From Ramlibacter rhizophilus (GTDB taxonomy: Bacteria; Pseudomonadota; Gammaproteobacteria; Burkholderiales; Burkholderiaceae_C), in contig NZ_SMLL01000001.1 of assembly GCF_004681965.1 (NCBI RefSeq), positions 806,001 through 870,000 on the forward strand: a DNA stretch of 64,000 nucleotides. Direction: 5' to 3'. Below the pieces are notes generated by a model. The model did no database searches. It saw nothing but the letters and a program-made list of their open reading frames with translations, and was not told the DNA's origin. This document shows positions 10,913-22,438 of the stretch, in pieces. The position numbers and the translations under genes were made by a program. Each line of letters begins with the position of its first letter. The first letter of the stretch is position 1.

Positions 10913-11734
10913 CTAGCAGCGCTCGCCTGCGGCCCGCCGCAGGCTGGTGCCCGCAGGCAGGCCCAAAGCCTCGACGGCGCGGGTGATCCGCAGCTCCCCG
11001 CCGGTGGCCTCGAGGCCGAGGTCGGGGCCCTGCAGGCGGGCGCCTTCCAGCCGACCCGTCACCAGCTGCGAACGCGGCCCGTGGGTCAACGTTCCCTGCA
11101 CCACCTGGTGCTGCTGTGCGAGCTTCAGGCGCGTGTCCGTCGCCGCGCCCGTGCCGCACCACAGACCCTCCACCCGCGCCGGCACCACCCACAGGTGGAC
11201 CTTGCTCGACTTCTCCAGCCCCACCGTCTTGTCCGGCACCGGCAGCACGGTGGTCTGGTCGGGCAGCCAGTCGCCCATGTCCCAGTCGTGCGAGACGATG
11301 CGCGTTCCGGGCGCGAGCTTCAGCAGGGCCGGGCGCAGCTGCAGGTTCACGTCCGGCAGCAGGTACATGGTGACCACGGTGGCCGGCGACAGGTCGGTCT
11401 TGAACAGGTCCTGGATGCGGAAGTCCACCTTGCCCGCCACGCCCGCCTGCTGTGCCGCGCGGCGGCTTTTCTCCACCAGCTCGGGCACGATCTCCACGCC
11501 CAGGCCCGTGGCGCCGAAGCGGCTGGCGGCGGTGATGACGATGCGGCCGTCGCCCGAGCCCAGGTCGATCACGTGGTCCTTCGAGCCCACGCCCGCGATG
11601 CGCAGCATCTCCAGGGTGACGTTGTCGGCGGAGGTGACGAAGGGCACTTCGTCGAAGCTCTGGGCGCCGGCGGCGCCGCTCAGGCAGGCCGCTGCCAGGA
11701 GCAGGGCGCGGGGGGAGGGTGAGGCCAGGGACAT
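10913..11734 (-). CDS. Exported SAM-methyltransferase-like protein
   Basis: The 273-residue product begins with a Sec signal peptide: a hydrophobic stretch at about 9-22, then AGAQ before the likely cleavage site. The mature part has a class I methyltransferase fold, with VIDLGSGDGR as the SAM-binding motif I and an acidic residue in GLGVEIVPEL. The second half (from about 185) is beta-rich and matches nothing I know. SAM is not normally available in the periplasm, so the substrate and activity are uncertain; the domain may bind another ligand. No Shine-Dalgarno is present and TAAGTT lies 8 nt before the ATG. The neighbours give no functional hint. Confidence 0.85.
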   Translation of the reverse strand: MSLASPSPRALLLAAACLSGAAGAQSFDEVPFVTSADNVTLEMLRIAGVGSKDHVIDLGSGDGRIVITAASRFGATGLGVEIVPELVEKSRRAAQQAGVAGKVDFRIQDLFKTDLSPATVVTMYLLPDVNLQLRPALLKLAPGTRIVSHDWDMGDWLPDQTTVLPVPDKTVGLEKSSKVHLWVVPARVEGLWCGTGAATDTRLKLAQQHQVVQGTLTHGPRSQLVTGRLEGARLQGPDLGLEATGGELRITRAVEALGLPAGTSLRRAAGERC

Positions 11735-12582
11735 GGCGCGCGAACTTACCACGCCACCGGGTTGCCACGAATGGCTCCGGCGGCCGGCCTCGGCTGCAAT
11801 GCGCGCATGAACCCGCCCTCGCACGCCGTGCGCCCCGACGCCGCGCTGCCGCACCTGTCGCCGGCCGACCCTTTCCGCTGGCTGGTCCGGGGCGCGCGCG
11901 ACCTCGGCGCGGCGCCGGGCATCTCCTTCTTCTACGGCCTGTGCTTCTGGGGCATGGCGGCCCTGCTGGGCGCCATCTTCCGCAATGCGCCCGAGTACAC
12001 CATGTCCTTCATCTGCGGCTGCTTCCTGGTCGGCCCCTTCCTGGCGATGGGCCTGTACGAGGTCAGCCGCCGGCGGGAGCTGGGCCTGCCGCAGGACTTC
12101 GCCGCGTCCCTGACCTACTGGGACCGGCACCTGGGCAGCATGGGCCTGCTGGTGCTGGTCATGGCCCTGCTGGAGCTGCTCTGGGGGCGTGCCTCGCTGG
12201 TCATCTTCGCGGTCTTCTTCGACACCGGCATGCCCACCACGGCCACGGTGCTGCAGGCCGTGTTCGATCCGGCCAACGCCGCCTTCGTCGCCGCCTACCT
12301 GGCGGTGGGCGGCTTCTTCGCCGCGCTGGTCTTCGCCAGCTGCGTGATCACCATCCCCATGATCCTGGACCGCGACACCGACGCGATCAGCGCCGCCCTG
12401 GCCAGCCTGCGCGTGGTCGTGGGTCGGCCCGGCGTCATGCTGCTGTGGGGCGCCCTGATCGTGGGGTTGGTTCTGGGCGCCTTCCTGCTGCCCTGGGCGC
12501 TGGGCCTGCTGCTGGTCGGGCCCTGGCTGGGCCATGCCAGCTGGCATGCCTTGCGTGGCTGCACCGGGCCGGCCCCGGCGGT

Positions 12583-14520
<1,938 letters not shown>

Positions 14521-14524
14521 CCCT

Positions 14525-14656
14525 TCACGTCTCCGTGAATGCGGCGGGCCGGCTGCGGCACAAGCGGATCGGCGTCGGCGGGACGGGCTCGCGGGCGCCC
14601 GGGTGCGCCACCGACTTCGCGGGCGCGCGCAGCTCCAGTGGGTGATGGGCGAGCAT
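14525..14656 (-). CDS. Possible 43-residue upstream ORF of the sensor kinase
   Basis: The short frame begins MLAHHPLELRAPAKSV and ends four bases before the kinase ATG, so its translation could be coupled to the kinase. It has no Shine-Dalgarno, but GATAAT lies exactly 8 nt before its ATG, the same layout as at map. The product is Pro- and Arg-rich with no recognisable domain. It may instead be untranslated leader; only the promoter-like spacing supports it. Confidence 0.25.
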   Translation of the reverse strand: MLAHHPLELRAPAKSVAHPGAREPVPPTPIRLCRSRPAAFTET

Positions 14657-14696
14657 GAGGACGGATTATCCCTGCGCCTCGGGTAAGGTCAGGCTT

Positions 14697-15449
14697 ATGG
14701 GGCTTGCCACTACCTCCCGTTACGACCGCGTCGACGTGCTGCGCGGCATCGCCATCGTCTGGATGACGGCCTTCCACTTCGCCTTCGACCTGAACTGGTT
14801 CGGCTGGTGGCGCAACGACTTCTACCGCGACCCGGTGTGGACCTGGCAGCGCACGGCCATCGTGAGCCTGTTCCTCTTCTGCGCGGGGCTGGGGCAGGCC
14901 GCGGCCACCGTGCAGGGGCAGGGCTGGCCCCGGTTCTGGCGCCGCTGGGCCCAGGTGGCCGGCTGCGCGCTGCTGGTGACCCTGGGCTCCTGGCTCATGT
15001 TCCCGCGCAGCTTCATCTACTTCGGCGTGCTGCACGGCATCGCGGTGATGCTGGTGATCGTGCGGCTCACCTCGAACTGGGGGGCCTGGCTCTGGCTGGC
15101 GGGCGCGCTGGCCATCGGCCTGAAGTTCGCTGCCGCGGCCCTGCACGGGGCGGGCCTGCTGCCCGAGTTCATGAACGAGCCTGCGTGGAACTGGCTGGGG
15201 CTCATCGACCGCAAGCCCATCACGGAGGACTACGTGCCGCTGGTGCCCTGGCTGGGGGTGATGTGGTGGGGCATGGCGGCCGGGCTCTGGCTGCTGCGCC
15301 GCCGGCCCGCGCTGATCGCCGGCGGCGTGCCCCGGGCGAGCGCCCCGCTGTCCTGGCTGGGCCGCTGGAGCCTGAGCTGGTACATGCTGCACCAGCCGGT
15401 GCTGATCGGGCTGGTGGCGGCCGCCACATGGCTGGCGCGCGGCGGGTGA
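14697..15449 (+). CDS. DUF1624-type membrane protein (heparan acetyltransferase-like)
   Basis: The 250-residue product has about seven membrane segments. It opens with SRYDRVDVLRGIAIVWMTAF, the R-x-x-x-x-D-x-x-R-G-x-A motif of the DUF1624/heparan-alpha-glucosaminide acetyltransferase-like group, whose members are thought to acylate extracytoplasmic substrates. The histidine in TAFHFAFDLN fits that family. The substrate is unknown. The ATG at 14697 is preferred to one at 14655 because it gives the family start. A REP-like arm and a strong terminator for the opposing gene follow the stop codon. Confidence 0.85.
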   Translation: MGLATTSRYDRVDVLRGIAIVWMTAFHFAFDLNWFGWWRNDFYRDPVWTWQRTAIVSLFLFCAGLGQAAATVQGQGWPRFWRRWAQVAGCALLVTLGSWLMFPRSFIYFGVLHGIAVMLVIVRLTSNWGAWLWLAGALAIGLKFAAAALHGAGLLPEFMNEPAWNWLGLIDRKPITEDYVPLVPWLGVMWWGMAAGLWLLRRRPALIAGGVPRASAPLSWLGRWSLSWYMLHQPVLIGLVAAATWLARGG

Positions 15450-15476
15450 TGACGTTTTGATGCGCTCACGCTGGGC

Positions 15477-15499
15477 CTCGACAGGCTCAGCCCGAACGG
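15477..15499 (+). repeat. Single REP-like arm, second copy of the purL repeat
   Basis: CTCGACAGGCTCAGCCCGAA and the following CGG match the left arm of the purL insert with one missing base. It lies 28 bp after the stop of the DUF1624-like gene. A smaller inverted pair, CCGAAC/GTTCGG, follows at once, so the region can still fold. Confidence 0.7.
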
Positions 15500-15560
15500 T
15501 TGGGGGTTGGGTTCGGCCCGCGGCACGAACTCAGCGGAAAGCAGGCGCAGCACGCGTTGC

Positions 15561-15590
15561 AAGAAAAAAGGACCTCACGAGAGGTCCTTT
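15561..15590 (-). terminator. Intrinsic terminator of the selO-PpiC operon
   Basis: The perfect 10-bp stem AAAGGACCTC/GAGGTCCTTT (15567-15590) has an ACGA loop. Read on the minus strand it is followed by a T-rich run (complement of 15561-15569). It sits 21 bp after the stop of the peptidyl-prolyl isomerase gene. It may also act weakly on the plus strand. Confidence 0.9.
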
Positions 15591-15611
15591 CATCTGCGCA
15601 TGGGCGTGGCC

Positions 15612-16391
15612 TTACTCCACCTTCGCCTTCGCCCGCAGGTCGTCCTGGAACTTCATCAGCTTCTGCTGCTGCAGCTGCTGCGCGATCTGCGGCTTGACTT
15701 CTTCCAGCTTGGGCAGCTGCGCCTCGCGCACGTCGTCCAGGCGGATGACGTGCCAGCCGAACTGGCTCTTCACGGGGGCCTGCGTCAGCTCGCCCTTCTT
15801 GAGCTTGACCAGCGCTTCGGAGAACTCGGGCACGTAGCTGTTGGGCGTGGCCCAGTCCAGGTCGCCGCCGTTGGCGCCGGAGCCCGGGTCCTTGGACTGC
15901 TTCTTGGCGATGTCCTCGAACTTCCCGCCCTTCTTCAGGTTGGCGATGATGGCCTTGGCCTCGGCTTCGGTGGGCACCAGGATGTGGCGCGCCTTGTATT
16001 CCTTGCCGCTGTTGGCGGCGGCGAACTTGTCGTACTCGGCCTTGATCTCTTCGTCGGTGACGGGGTTCTTCTTCTGCACGTCGGCCAGCAGCTGGCGGAT
16101 CAGCAGCGTCTCGCGGGCCATTTCCATCTGCGACTTGAACTCGTCGCTGGCGTCCAGCCCGCGCTTCTGCGCTTCCTGCATGAAGATTTCGCGCGCGATC
16201 ACCTCGTCGCGGATCTGGTTCTGCAGCTCGGGCGTGACCGGGCGGCCGCTCTTGGCCACCTGGGCCGCCAGGGCATCGGCGCGCGCCTTGGGCACCGGCT
16301 TGCCGTTGACGATGGCGACGTTCTGCGCGGCCACGGGCAGGGCCACGCACAGGGTGACGGCGGCAAGGGCCGCGGCGAGATGTCTATTCAT
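15612..16391 (-). CDS. Periplasmic parvulin-type peptidyl-prolyl isomerase
   Basis: The enzyme isomerises proline bonds in proteins folding in the periplasm or outer membrane. The 259 residues begin with a signal peptide ending in VAAQ. A helical SurA/PrsA-like N-terminal region follows, then a rotamase domain at about 130-225 with YKARHILVPTEAEA and GGDLDWATPNSYVPEFSEAL. The C-terminal helix is charged and Gln-rich. Its ATG overlaps the stop of the BolA gene by four bases (ATGA), so it is the last gene of the minus-strand operon. An intrinsic terminator follows. Confidence 0.95.
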   Translation of the reverse strand: MNRHLAAALAAVTLCVALPVAAQNVAIVNGKPVPKARADALAAQVAKSGRPVTPELQNQIRDEVIAREIFMQEAQKRGLDASDEFKSQMEMARETLLIRQLLADVQKKNPVTDEEIKAEYDKFAAANSGKEYKARHILVPTEAEAKAIIANLKKGGKFEDIAKKQSKDPGSGANGGDLDWATPNSYVPEFSEALVKLKKGELTQAPVKSQFGWHVIRLDDVREAQLPKLEEVKPQIAQQLQQQKLMKFQDDLRAKAKVE

Positions 16392-16693
16392 GGGAGATTC
16401 CTGGGAGATGACGTGGAAGTCGGGCTGGTTTCTAGGGCCAGCGCATGCACCCCACGGGCGAGAAAATCGCGCAGGGCATCATACACAAGCCGATGCTGGG
16501 CAACCTTGCCGAGGCCGGCGAAGGCGGGTGAGGCAATGCGCACGCGAAAGTGCGTGCCCGAACCCGTGCCGTCGGCGCCCGCATGGCCCGCGTGGGCCGC
16601 ACTTTCATCGATCACTTCGAGTGCCATAGGTTCCAGCACGCGCTCCAGGTGCTGGCGCATGGCATCGGCCGTGACGCCGGTGCCGGTGCTCAT
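16388..16693 (-). CDS. BolA family protein
   Basis: The 101-residue product has the BolA fold: a helix ([20 protein letters not shown]), a strand with [12 protein letters not shown], and [16 protein letters not shown] with the conserved His after GLGKVAQ. BolA proteins partner monothiol glutaredoxins in iron-sulfur handling and affect envelope and stress responses. A His/Gly/Ala-rich insert ([16 protein letters not shown]) replaces the usual short loop. The gene overlaps yciB upstream and the PpiC-type gene downstream by four bases each, so the three are translationally coupled. Confidence 0.94.
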   Translation of the reverse strand: MSTGTGVTADAMRQHLERVLEPMALEVIDESAAHAGHAGADGTGSGTHFRVRIASPAFAGLGKVAQHRLVYDALRDFLARGVHALALETSPTSTSSPRNLP

Positions 16694-17223
16694 GGCTCGG
16701 CCTTGAGGTAGCGGTTCAGGTACAGGGCCTGGCCCAGCACGAAGATCAGCATGAGGCCGATGCCGCCGAAGAGCTTGAAGTTGACCCAGGTGTCGGTGTC
16801 GAAGCTGTAGGCGACCCACAGATTGAGCAGGCCCATGACCACGAAGAAGGCGGTCCAGCTCCAGTTCATCATCCGCCAGGCCTCGTCCGGCAGGCTCATC
16901 TGCGCGCCCATGAGCGACCTGAGGAAGTTCTTGCGCAAGACCAGCTGTCCCACCAGCAGCGCACCGCCCATGAGCCAGTACAGCACCGTGGGCTTCCACT
17001 TGATGAAGGTGTCGTTGTGGGCCAGCAGCGTGGCCCCGCCGAACAGGACGATGACGCCCAGGCTCAGCCATTGCATGGGTTCGGTGCGACCTTGGCGGAT
17101 GCGCAGGTAGCCGATCTGCAGGACCGTGGCGACGATGGCCACGGCGGTCGCCCAGTAGATGCCGGCCACCTTGAAGGCGACGAAGAACAGGATGACCGGG
17201 AAGAAATCGAGCAGCAGTTTCAT
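16690..17223 (-). CDS. yciB: Septation protein A / YciB membrane protein
   Basis: YciB is an inner-membrane protein linked to cell division and envelope integrity. The 177 residues carry five hydrophobic segments and the family landmarks [16 protein letters not shown] at the start, [24 protein letters not shown] and the near-terminal LNRYLK. The length matches orthologues. The stop overlaps the start of the BolA gene. The msrB stop lies 9 bp upstream, so the gene is within the same operon. Confidence 0.96.
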   Translation of the reverse strand: MKLLLDFFPVILFFVAFKVAGIYWATAVAIVATVLQIGYLRIRQGRTEPMQWLSLGVIVLFGGATLLAHNDTFIKWKPTVLYWLMGGALLVGQLVLRKNFLRSLMGAQMSLPDEAWRMMNWSWTAFFVVMGLLNLWVAYSFDTDTWVNFKLFGGIGLMLIFVLGQALYLNRYLKAEP

Positions 17224-17232
17224 GCGGACGGT

Positions 17233-17655
17233 TCAGGATTCGTTGCCGCCCTCGGGCTGGAAGTCGAGCGAGGCGGAGTTCATGCAGTAGCGCAGGCCCG
17301 TGGGGGCCGGTCCGTCGGGGAACACATGACCCAGGTGCGCGCCGCATTGTGCACAAACCGTCTCGGTGCGGACCATGCCGTGGCTGCGGTCGGTGATCTC
17401 CTCGATGGCACCGGGCACGGCCTCCGAAAAGCTCGGCCAGCCGCAGCCGGCGTCGAACTTGGTGCCGGCCTCGAAGAGGAGGTTGCCGCAGCAGATGCAG
17501 TGGTAGCTGCCGTCCGCCCAGACCTGCTCGTACTTGCCCGTGAAGGGGCGCTCGGTGGCGGCGTGGCGCGTGACCTCGAAGGCGCGCGGCTCGGCGCCCT
17601 TGTCGGCCAGGAGCGCCTTCCACTCGGCCTCGGTCTTCTGGATGGGGTAGGTCAT
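17233..17655 (-). CDS. msrB: Peptide-methionine (R)-S-oxide reductase MsrB
   Basis: MsrB reduces the R-epimer of methionine sulfoxide in oxidised proteins. The 140 residues hold the zinc-binding pairs CICCGN and [17 protein letters not shown], and the catalytic Cys in RYCMNSASL. There is no signal peptide, so it acts in the cytoplasm. The start overlaps the stop of selO by four bases. The pairing with selO, which modifies redox proteins, suggests a shared oxidative-damage role. Confidence 0.97.
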   Translation of the reverse strand: MTYPIQKTEAEWKALLADKGAEPRAFEVTRHAATERPFTGKYEQVWADGSYHCICCGNLLFEAGTKFDAGCGWPSFSEAVPGAIEEITDRSHGMVRTETVCAQCGAHLGHVFPDGPAPTGLRYCMNSASLDFQPEGGNES

Positions 17656-19136
17656 GAGGAGCAGCTGATCTCGATGGAAGAGGCCCAGTCGGGCGGGAGG
17701 CCGGCGAACTCGGCCTCGTGGGCCGAATGCTCGTCGAAGGGGGACTGCAGCACCGCGAGCAGCCGCGCGACGCCGGAGAAATCCTGGTTCCTGGCCTGCC
17801 GGATCGCGAGTTCGCCCAGATGGTTCCGCAGCACGTACTTGGGGTTGGTGGCCAGCATGCGCACGCCGGCCCCGGCCGCGTCGGGCTCCTGTGCAACGCG
17901 TTCGCGCCAGCGCGCCAGCCACGCATCGAAGGCGTCGCGGTCGATGAACAGGTCGCGCACCGGATCGAGCGCGTCGCCGGCGGCATGGCGGGACAGGCGG
18001 CGCCAGAACAGGGTGTAGTCCATGCGGGCGGCCGCCATCAGGCCCAGCAGGTCCTCGATCAGGGCGCGGTCGCCCTCGCGCGCATCCTGCAGGCCCAGCT
18101 TGGCCGACATCCGCGTTTGCAGGGCGTGCGGGAAGGCGCTCTTGTACGCCTCCAGCGCCGCCAGGGCCGGCTCCTGCTCGCCGATCAGCGGCAGCAGTGC
18201 CTGCCCCAGGCAGAACAGGTTCCAGTAGGCGACGTTGGGCTGCCGGTTGTAGGCGTAGCGGCCTTCCGTGTCGCTGTGGTTGCAGACGTGGCCGGGATCG
18301 AAGGCGTCCAGGAACTGGAAGGGCCCGTAGTCGATGGTCAGGCCCAGGATGCTCATGTTGTCGGTGTTCATCACGCCGTGGCAGAAGCCGAGGGCCTGCC
18401 ACTGCGCGACCAGGTCCGCAGTGCGCTCCGTGACGGCCTGCAGCAGGGCCGCGTAGGGCTGCGGCGCTTCGCGGCAGGCTGGATGGAAGCGGTCGATGAC
18501 GAAGTCGGCGAGGCGCCGCAGCTCGTCCAGCCGGTTGGCCGCGGCGAAGTGCTCGAAATGCCCGAAGCGGATGAAGCTCGGCGCCACGCGCGTGACCACG
18601 GCCGCGGTCTCGATCTCCTCGCGCCGCACGGGCGCGTCCGATCCGGTCACCATCAGCGCCCGGGTGGTCGGCACGCCGAGGCCTGCCATGGCCTCGGAGG
18701 CCAGGAACTCGCGGATGCTGGAGCGCAGCACCGCGCGGCCGTCGCCCATGCGCGAGTAGGGCGTGCGGCCGCTGCCCTTGAGCTGCAGCTCGCGCGGGCC
18801 GGCCGGCGTGTCGGCCTCGCCCAGCAGGATGGCGCGGCCGTCGCCGAGCTGGCCGGCCCAGACGCCGAACTGGTGGCCGCTGTACACCGTGGCCAGCGGA
18901 TCGCTGCCGGCCAGGAGGCGGTTGCCGGTGAAGGCGTCCAGGGCCTCGGGCGTCCCGAGTTCCTGCGGGGACAGGCCCAGCTCGCGCGCCAGCGCCTCGC
19001 TCAGCCCCACGAGGTAGGGGGAGGGCAGGGGGGTGGGCATGAGCCGGGTGTGGAAGGCGGGTCCCAGCGCGGCGATGCCGTCGGCGCGCCAGGCCAGGCC
19101 CAGGTCGAGCCCGGGCCGCTCGAGAAGTGCGTTCAT
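17652..19136 (-). CDS. selO: Protein adenylyltransferase SelO
   Basis: SelO is a pseudokinase that transfers AMP to Ser, Thr or Tyr of other proteins, including redox proteins such as glutaredoxin. The 494 residues have the family blocks [57 protein letters not shown] and [10 protein letters not shown]. The protein ends in Cys-Ser-Ser; eukaryotic SelO has selenocysteine at that third-last position. The ATG at 19136 has no Shine-Dalgarno; GACAAT lies 7 nt upstream, suggesting a leaderless message. It is the first gene of the operon that continues through msrB, yciB, the BolA gene and the PpiC-type gene. Confidence 0.96.
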   Translation of the reverse strand: MNALLERPGLDLGLAWRADGIAALGPAFHTRLMPTPLPSPYLVGLSEALARELGLSPQELGTPEALDAFTGNRLLAGSDPLATVYSGHQFGVWAGQLGDGRAILLGEADTPAGPRELQLKGSGRTPYSRMGDGRAVLRSSIREFLASEAMAGLGVPTTRALMVTGSDAPVRREEIETAAVVTRVAPSFIRFGHFEHFAAANRLDELRRLADFVIDRFHPACREAPQPYAALLQAVTERTADLVAQWQALGFCHGVMNTDNMSILGLTIDYGPFQFLDAFDPGHVCNHSDTEGRYAYNRQPNVAYWNLFCLGQALLPLIGEQEPALAALEAYKSAFPHALQTRMSAKLGLQDAREGDRALIEDLLGLMAAARMDYTLFWRRLSRHAAGDALDPVRDLFIDRDAFDAWLARWRERVAQEPDAAGAGVRMLATNPKYVLRNHLGELAIRQARNQDFSGVARLLAVLQSPFDEHSAHEAEFAGLPPDWASSIEISCSS

Positions 19137-19273
19137 CGGCGGGATTGTCCCGCAGGGGCGCCGGCCGTGGGGGCATGCGGGATTTCCTCGGCTGCGCGGC
19201 CACGGCGGCGCGGCCATACTCCGAGCCGGTCGGCGCCCCGCCGAAGACTCGATAACGACACTAGGAGATGACC

Positions 19274-20899
19274 GTGCTGGGTTTGATGCAAGAGCAGCCA
19301 CTGCTGATCTCGTCCCTGATCGAATTCGCCGATCGCCACCAGGGCGACGGGCAGATCGTTTCGCGGCGGGTGGAAGGAGACATCCACCGCTACACCTGGG
19401 CCGACGTGGCGCGGCGCTCCCGCCAGGTGGCCAACGCCCTAGACGCCGCGAAGCTCGCGTTCTCGGCCCGCGTCGCCACCCTGGCCTGGAACGGCTACCG
19501 GCACCTGGAGCTGTACTTCGGCGTCTCGGGTTCGGGGCGCGTGCTGCACACGCTCAACCCGCGGCTGCACCCGGACCAGGTCGCGTGGATCGCCAACCAT
19601 GCGGAAGACGAGGTGCTGTGCTTCGACGCCACCTTCCTGCCCATCGTGCAGGCCATCCACGCGCGCTGCCCCGGCATCCGCCAGTACGTGATGCTGTGCG
19701 AGGCCGACAAGCTGCCGCAGGACAGCGGCGTGCCCAACCTGGTGGCCTACGAGTCGTGGATCGGCGGCCAGTCCAGCGACTACGCCTGGCCCAGCTTCGA
19801 CGAGAACAGCGCCTCCAGCATGTGCTACACGAGCGGCACCACGGGCCACCCCAAGGCGGCCCTCTACAGCCACCGCTCCACCATCCTGCACGCCTACGCC
19901 GCGGCGCTGCCCGACGTCATGGGGCTGTCGGCGCGCGACTCGGTGCTGCCGGTGGTGCCCATGTTCCACGTCAACGCCTGGGGCATCCCGTATTCGGCGG
20001 CGCTCACGGGCTGCAAGCTGGTATTCCCCGGCCCGGCGCTGGACGGCAAGTCGGTCTATGAACTGATCGAGGCCGAGAAGGTCACCTACGCGGCGGGCGT
20101 GCCCACCGTCTGGCAGATGCTGCTGGCGCACATGGCGCCGGCCGGCTTGCGCTTTTCCACGCTCAATCGCACCGTGATCGGCGGCTCGGCCTGCCCGCCG
20201 GCCATGATCGAGGCCTTCCGCGAAAAGTACGGGGTGGAAGTGCTGCACGCCTGGGGCATGACGGAGATGAGCCCCCTGGGCACCCTGTGCACCCTCAAGA
20301 ACAAGCACCTGTCGCTGCCCCCCGAGGAGCAGATGAAGATCCGCCTGAAGCAGGGGCGCGCCATCTACGGCGTGGACATGCGCATCGTCGGCGACGACGG
20401 GCGCGAACTGCCCTGGGACGGCAAGACCTACGGCGACCTGCAGGTCAAGGGACCGTGGATCGTGCGTGACTACTACAAGGCCGAGGGCGGCTCGCCGCTG
20501 GTGGACGGCTGGTTTCCCACCGGCGACGTGGCCACCATCGATGCCGACGGCTACATGCAGATCACCGACCGCAGCAAGGACGTGATCAAGTCCGGTGGCG
20601 AGTGGATCAGTTCCATCGACATCGAGAACATCGCCATGGCCCACCCGGCCGTGCAGATGGCCGCCTGCGTCGGCATGCCCCATCCCAAGTGGGACGAGCG
20701 GCCGCTGCTGGTGGCCGTCAAGCGGCCCGGCATGGACGTCAGCCGCGAGGAGCTGCTCGCCTTCTACGAGGGCCGCATCGCCAAGTGGCAGATCCCGGAC
20801 GACGTGGTCTTCGTGGAGGCCATCCCGCTGGGCGCCACCGGCAAGATGCTCAAGACGAGGCTGAGGGAGATGCTCAAGGACTACCGTCTGCCTGCCTAG
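19274..20899 (+). CDS. Acyl-CoA synthetase (AMP-forming)
   Basis: The enzyme activates a carboxylic acid to its CoA thioester through an acyl-AMP. The 541 residues include the P-loop-like [19 protein letters not shown], the adenine motif [12 protein letters not shown], the [12 protein letters not shown] motif and the C-terminal lysine in [13 protein letters not shown]. The overall sequence is that of the medium/long-chain fatty acid group. The GTG at 19274 is preferred because AGGAG lies 6 nt upstream; an ATG at 19268 abuts that AGGAG too closely. It stands just before a Liv-type importer and upstream of beta-oxidation genes, so its substrate is probably the imported acid. Confidence 0.94.
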   Translation: MLGLMQEQPLLISSLIEFADRHQGDGQIVSRRVEGDIHRYTWADVARRSRQVANALDAAKLAFSARVATLAWNGYRHLELYFGVSGSGRVLHTLNPRLHPDQVAWIANHAEDEVLCFDATFLPIVQAIHARCPGIRQYVMLCEADKLPQDSGVPNLVAYESWIGGQSSDYAWPSFDENSASSMCYTSGTTGHPKAALYSHRSTILHAYAAALPDVMGLSARDSVLPVVPMFHVNAWGIPYSAALTGCKLVFPGPALDGKSVYELIEAEKVTYAAGVPTVWQMLLAHMAPAGLRFSTLNRTVIGGSACPPAMIEAFREKYGVEVLHAWGMTEMSPLGTLCTLKNKHLSLPPEEQMKIRLKQGRAIYGVDMRIVGDDGRELPWDGKTYGDLQVKGPWIVRDYYKAEGGSPLVDGWFPTGDVATIDADGYMQITDRSKDVIKSGGEWISSIDIENIAMAHPAVQMAACVGMPHPKWDERPLLVAVKRPGMDVSREELLAFYEGRIAKWQIPDDVVFVEAIPLGATGKMLKTRLREMLKDYRLPA

Positions 20900-21028
20900 G
20901 AGCGCCTCGCCGAGGGCGAATGTCGCCTTGGCGATAGCCTCGGCCCAGCTTACGGGCATTCCCTGAGGACCCCGCCGAATCAAATCCCGTACCCTGCGCT
21001 GCACTCGAAATCCACTTCAGGAGACATC

Positions 21029-22300
21029 ATGAAATTCGCGATGAAGCAGCTGACGGTCGCCGGCCTGGTGGCCGTCTCGGGCCTGGCCTTCGCCCAGCAG
21101 GCCGCCCCCGGCGGCGCCACGGGCGCACTGCGCAACCAGACGGTGCGCATCGCCTTCATGGACCCGCTGTCCGGCCCCTTCGCCAACGTGGGTCAGAACC
21201 AGCTCAAAAGCTGGCAGTTCGCCGCCGAGGAGTTGTCGGGCAAGACCCCGGCGGGCGTGAAGTTCGAGGTGGTGGGCTTCGACAACAAGGGCTCGCCGCA
21301 GGAAAGCCTCAACACCCTCAAGGCCGCGATCGACCAGGGTTTCCGCTACGTCACCCAGGGCAACGGCTCGGGCGCTGCCGCGGCCATCCTGGACGCCGTC
21401 TCCAAGCACAACGCGCGCAACCCGGGCAAGGAAGTCGTCTACCTGAACTACGCGGCGGTGGACCCGGCCCTGACCAACGACAAGTGCGACTACTGGCACT
21501 TCCGCCTGGACGCGGACACCTCCATGAAGATGGAGGCGCTCACCACGTTCATGAAGGACCAGCCCAAGGTCAAGAACGTCTACCTGATCAACCAGAACTA
21601 CTCGCACGGCCAGCAGGTGGCCAGCTACTTCAAGGAAGGCCTCAAGCGCAAGCGCCCGGACGCCAAGATCGTCGGCGAGGACCTGCACCCCCTGGGCCAG
21701 GTCAAGGACTTCGCGCCCTACGTCGCCAAGATCAAGCAGTCCAATGCCGACGCGGTGGTCACCGGCAACTGGGGCCAGGACCTCACGCTGCTGGTCAAGG
21801 CCATGAACGACGCGGGCCTGAAGATCCCCATGTACACCTACTACGCCGGCGTGACCGGCACGCCCACGGCGCTGGCCGCCGGTGGCGACAGCGAGGTGTA
21901 CCAGGTCTCCTACGGCCACTCCAACCCCACGGGCGAGCTGGGCAAGATGGTCGCGGACTTCAAGAAGAAGTTCAACGACGACTACTACACCTTCGCCACC
22001 TACAACGGCATCAACCTGCTCGGCGCGGCCATGGCCAAGGCGGGCAGCACCGACCCGGTGAAGGTGGCCAAGGCCCTGGAAGGCCAGCAGGTCAAGAGCT
22101 TCGCCGGTGACGTGACCATGCGCGCGTCCGACCACCAGCTGCAGCAGCCCATGTTCATCACCAAGTGGCAGAAGGCCGGCGCCAACCAGAACAGCCTGGA
22201 GGGCACCGGCTACACCTTCGTGCCCATCAAGCAGATGGACCCCTACGTGTCCAGCACGCCCACCAGCTGCCAGATGAAGCGGCCCAACTCGGCGGGCTGA
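21029..22300 (+). CDS. Liv-type ABC transporter substrate-binding protein
   Basis: This periplasmic binding protein delivers its ligand to the permeases encoded just downstream. The 423 residues begin with a signal peptide ending in GLAFAQ. The mature part is a type 1 periplasmic-binding fold (VRIAFMDPLSGPFANVGQ, DAVVTGNWGQDLTLLV, YGHSNPTGELGKMVADFKKK). The family as a whole binds branched-chain amino acids, amides, aromatic acids and others. The neighbouring acyl-CoA genes suggest a carboxylic acid rather than leucine, but this is inference. AGGAG precedes the ATG by 6 nt. A 138-bp extremely G+C-rich gap with short hairpins separates it from the permease gene. Confidence 0.93.
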   Translation: MKFAMKQLTVAGLVAVSGLAFAQQAAPGGATGALRNQTVRIAFMDPLSGPFANVGQNQLKSWQFAAEELSGKTPAGVKFEVVGFDNKGSPQESLNTLKAAIDQGFRYVTQGNGSGAAAAILDAVSKHNARNPGKEVVYLNYAAVDPALTNDKCDYWHFRLDADTSMKMEALTTFMKDQPKVKNVYLINQNYSHGQQVASYFKEGLKRKRPDAKIVGEDLHPLGQVKDFAPYVAKIKQSNADAVVTGNWGQDLTLLVKAMNDAGLKIPMYTYYAGVTGTPTALAAGGDSEVYQVSYGHSNPTGELGKMVADFKKKFNDDYYTFATYNGINLLGAAMAKAGSTDPVKVAKALEGQQVKSFAGDVTMRASDHQLQQPMFITKWQKAGANQNSLEGTGYTFVPIKQMDPYVSSTPTSCQMKRPNSAG

Positions 22301-22438
22301 TGACATGATCGCGCGGCGGCGCAGCCCGCCCGCGCTCCGCGAGCGCCCGGCGTCCGCACGCCGGCGCCGCGCGCCGCGCCCGCCCTGCGCCGGCCGCGCC
22401 GGTGCACGCGCGGCCTTCGTTTCGCCACTCGACGCTCC

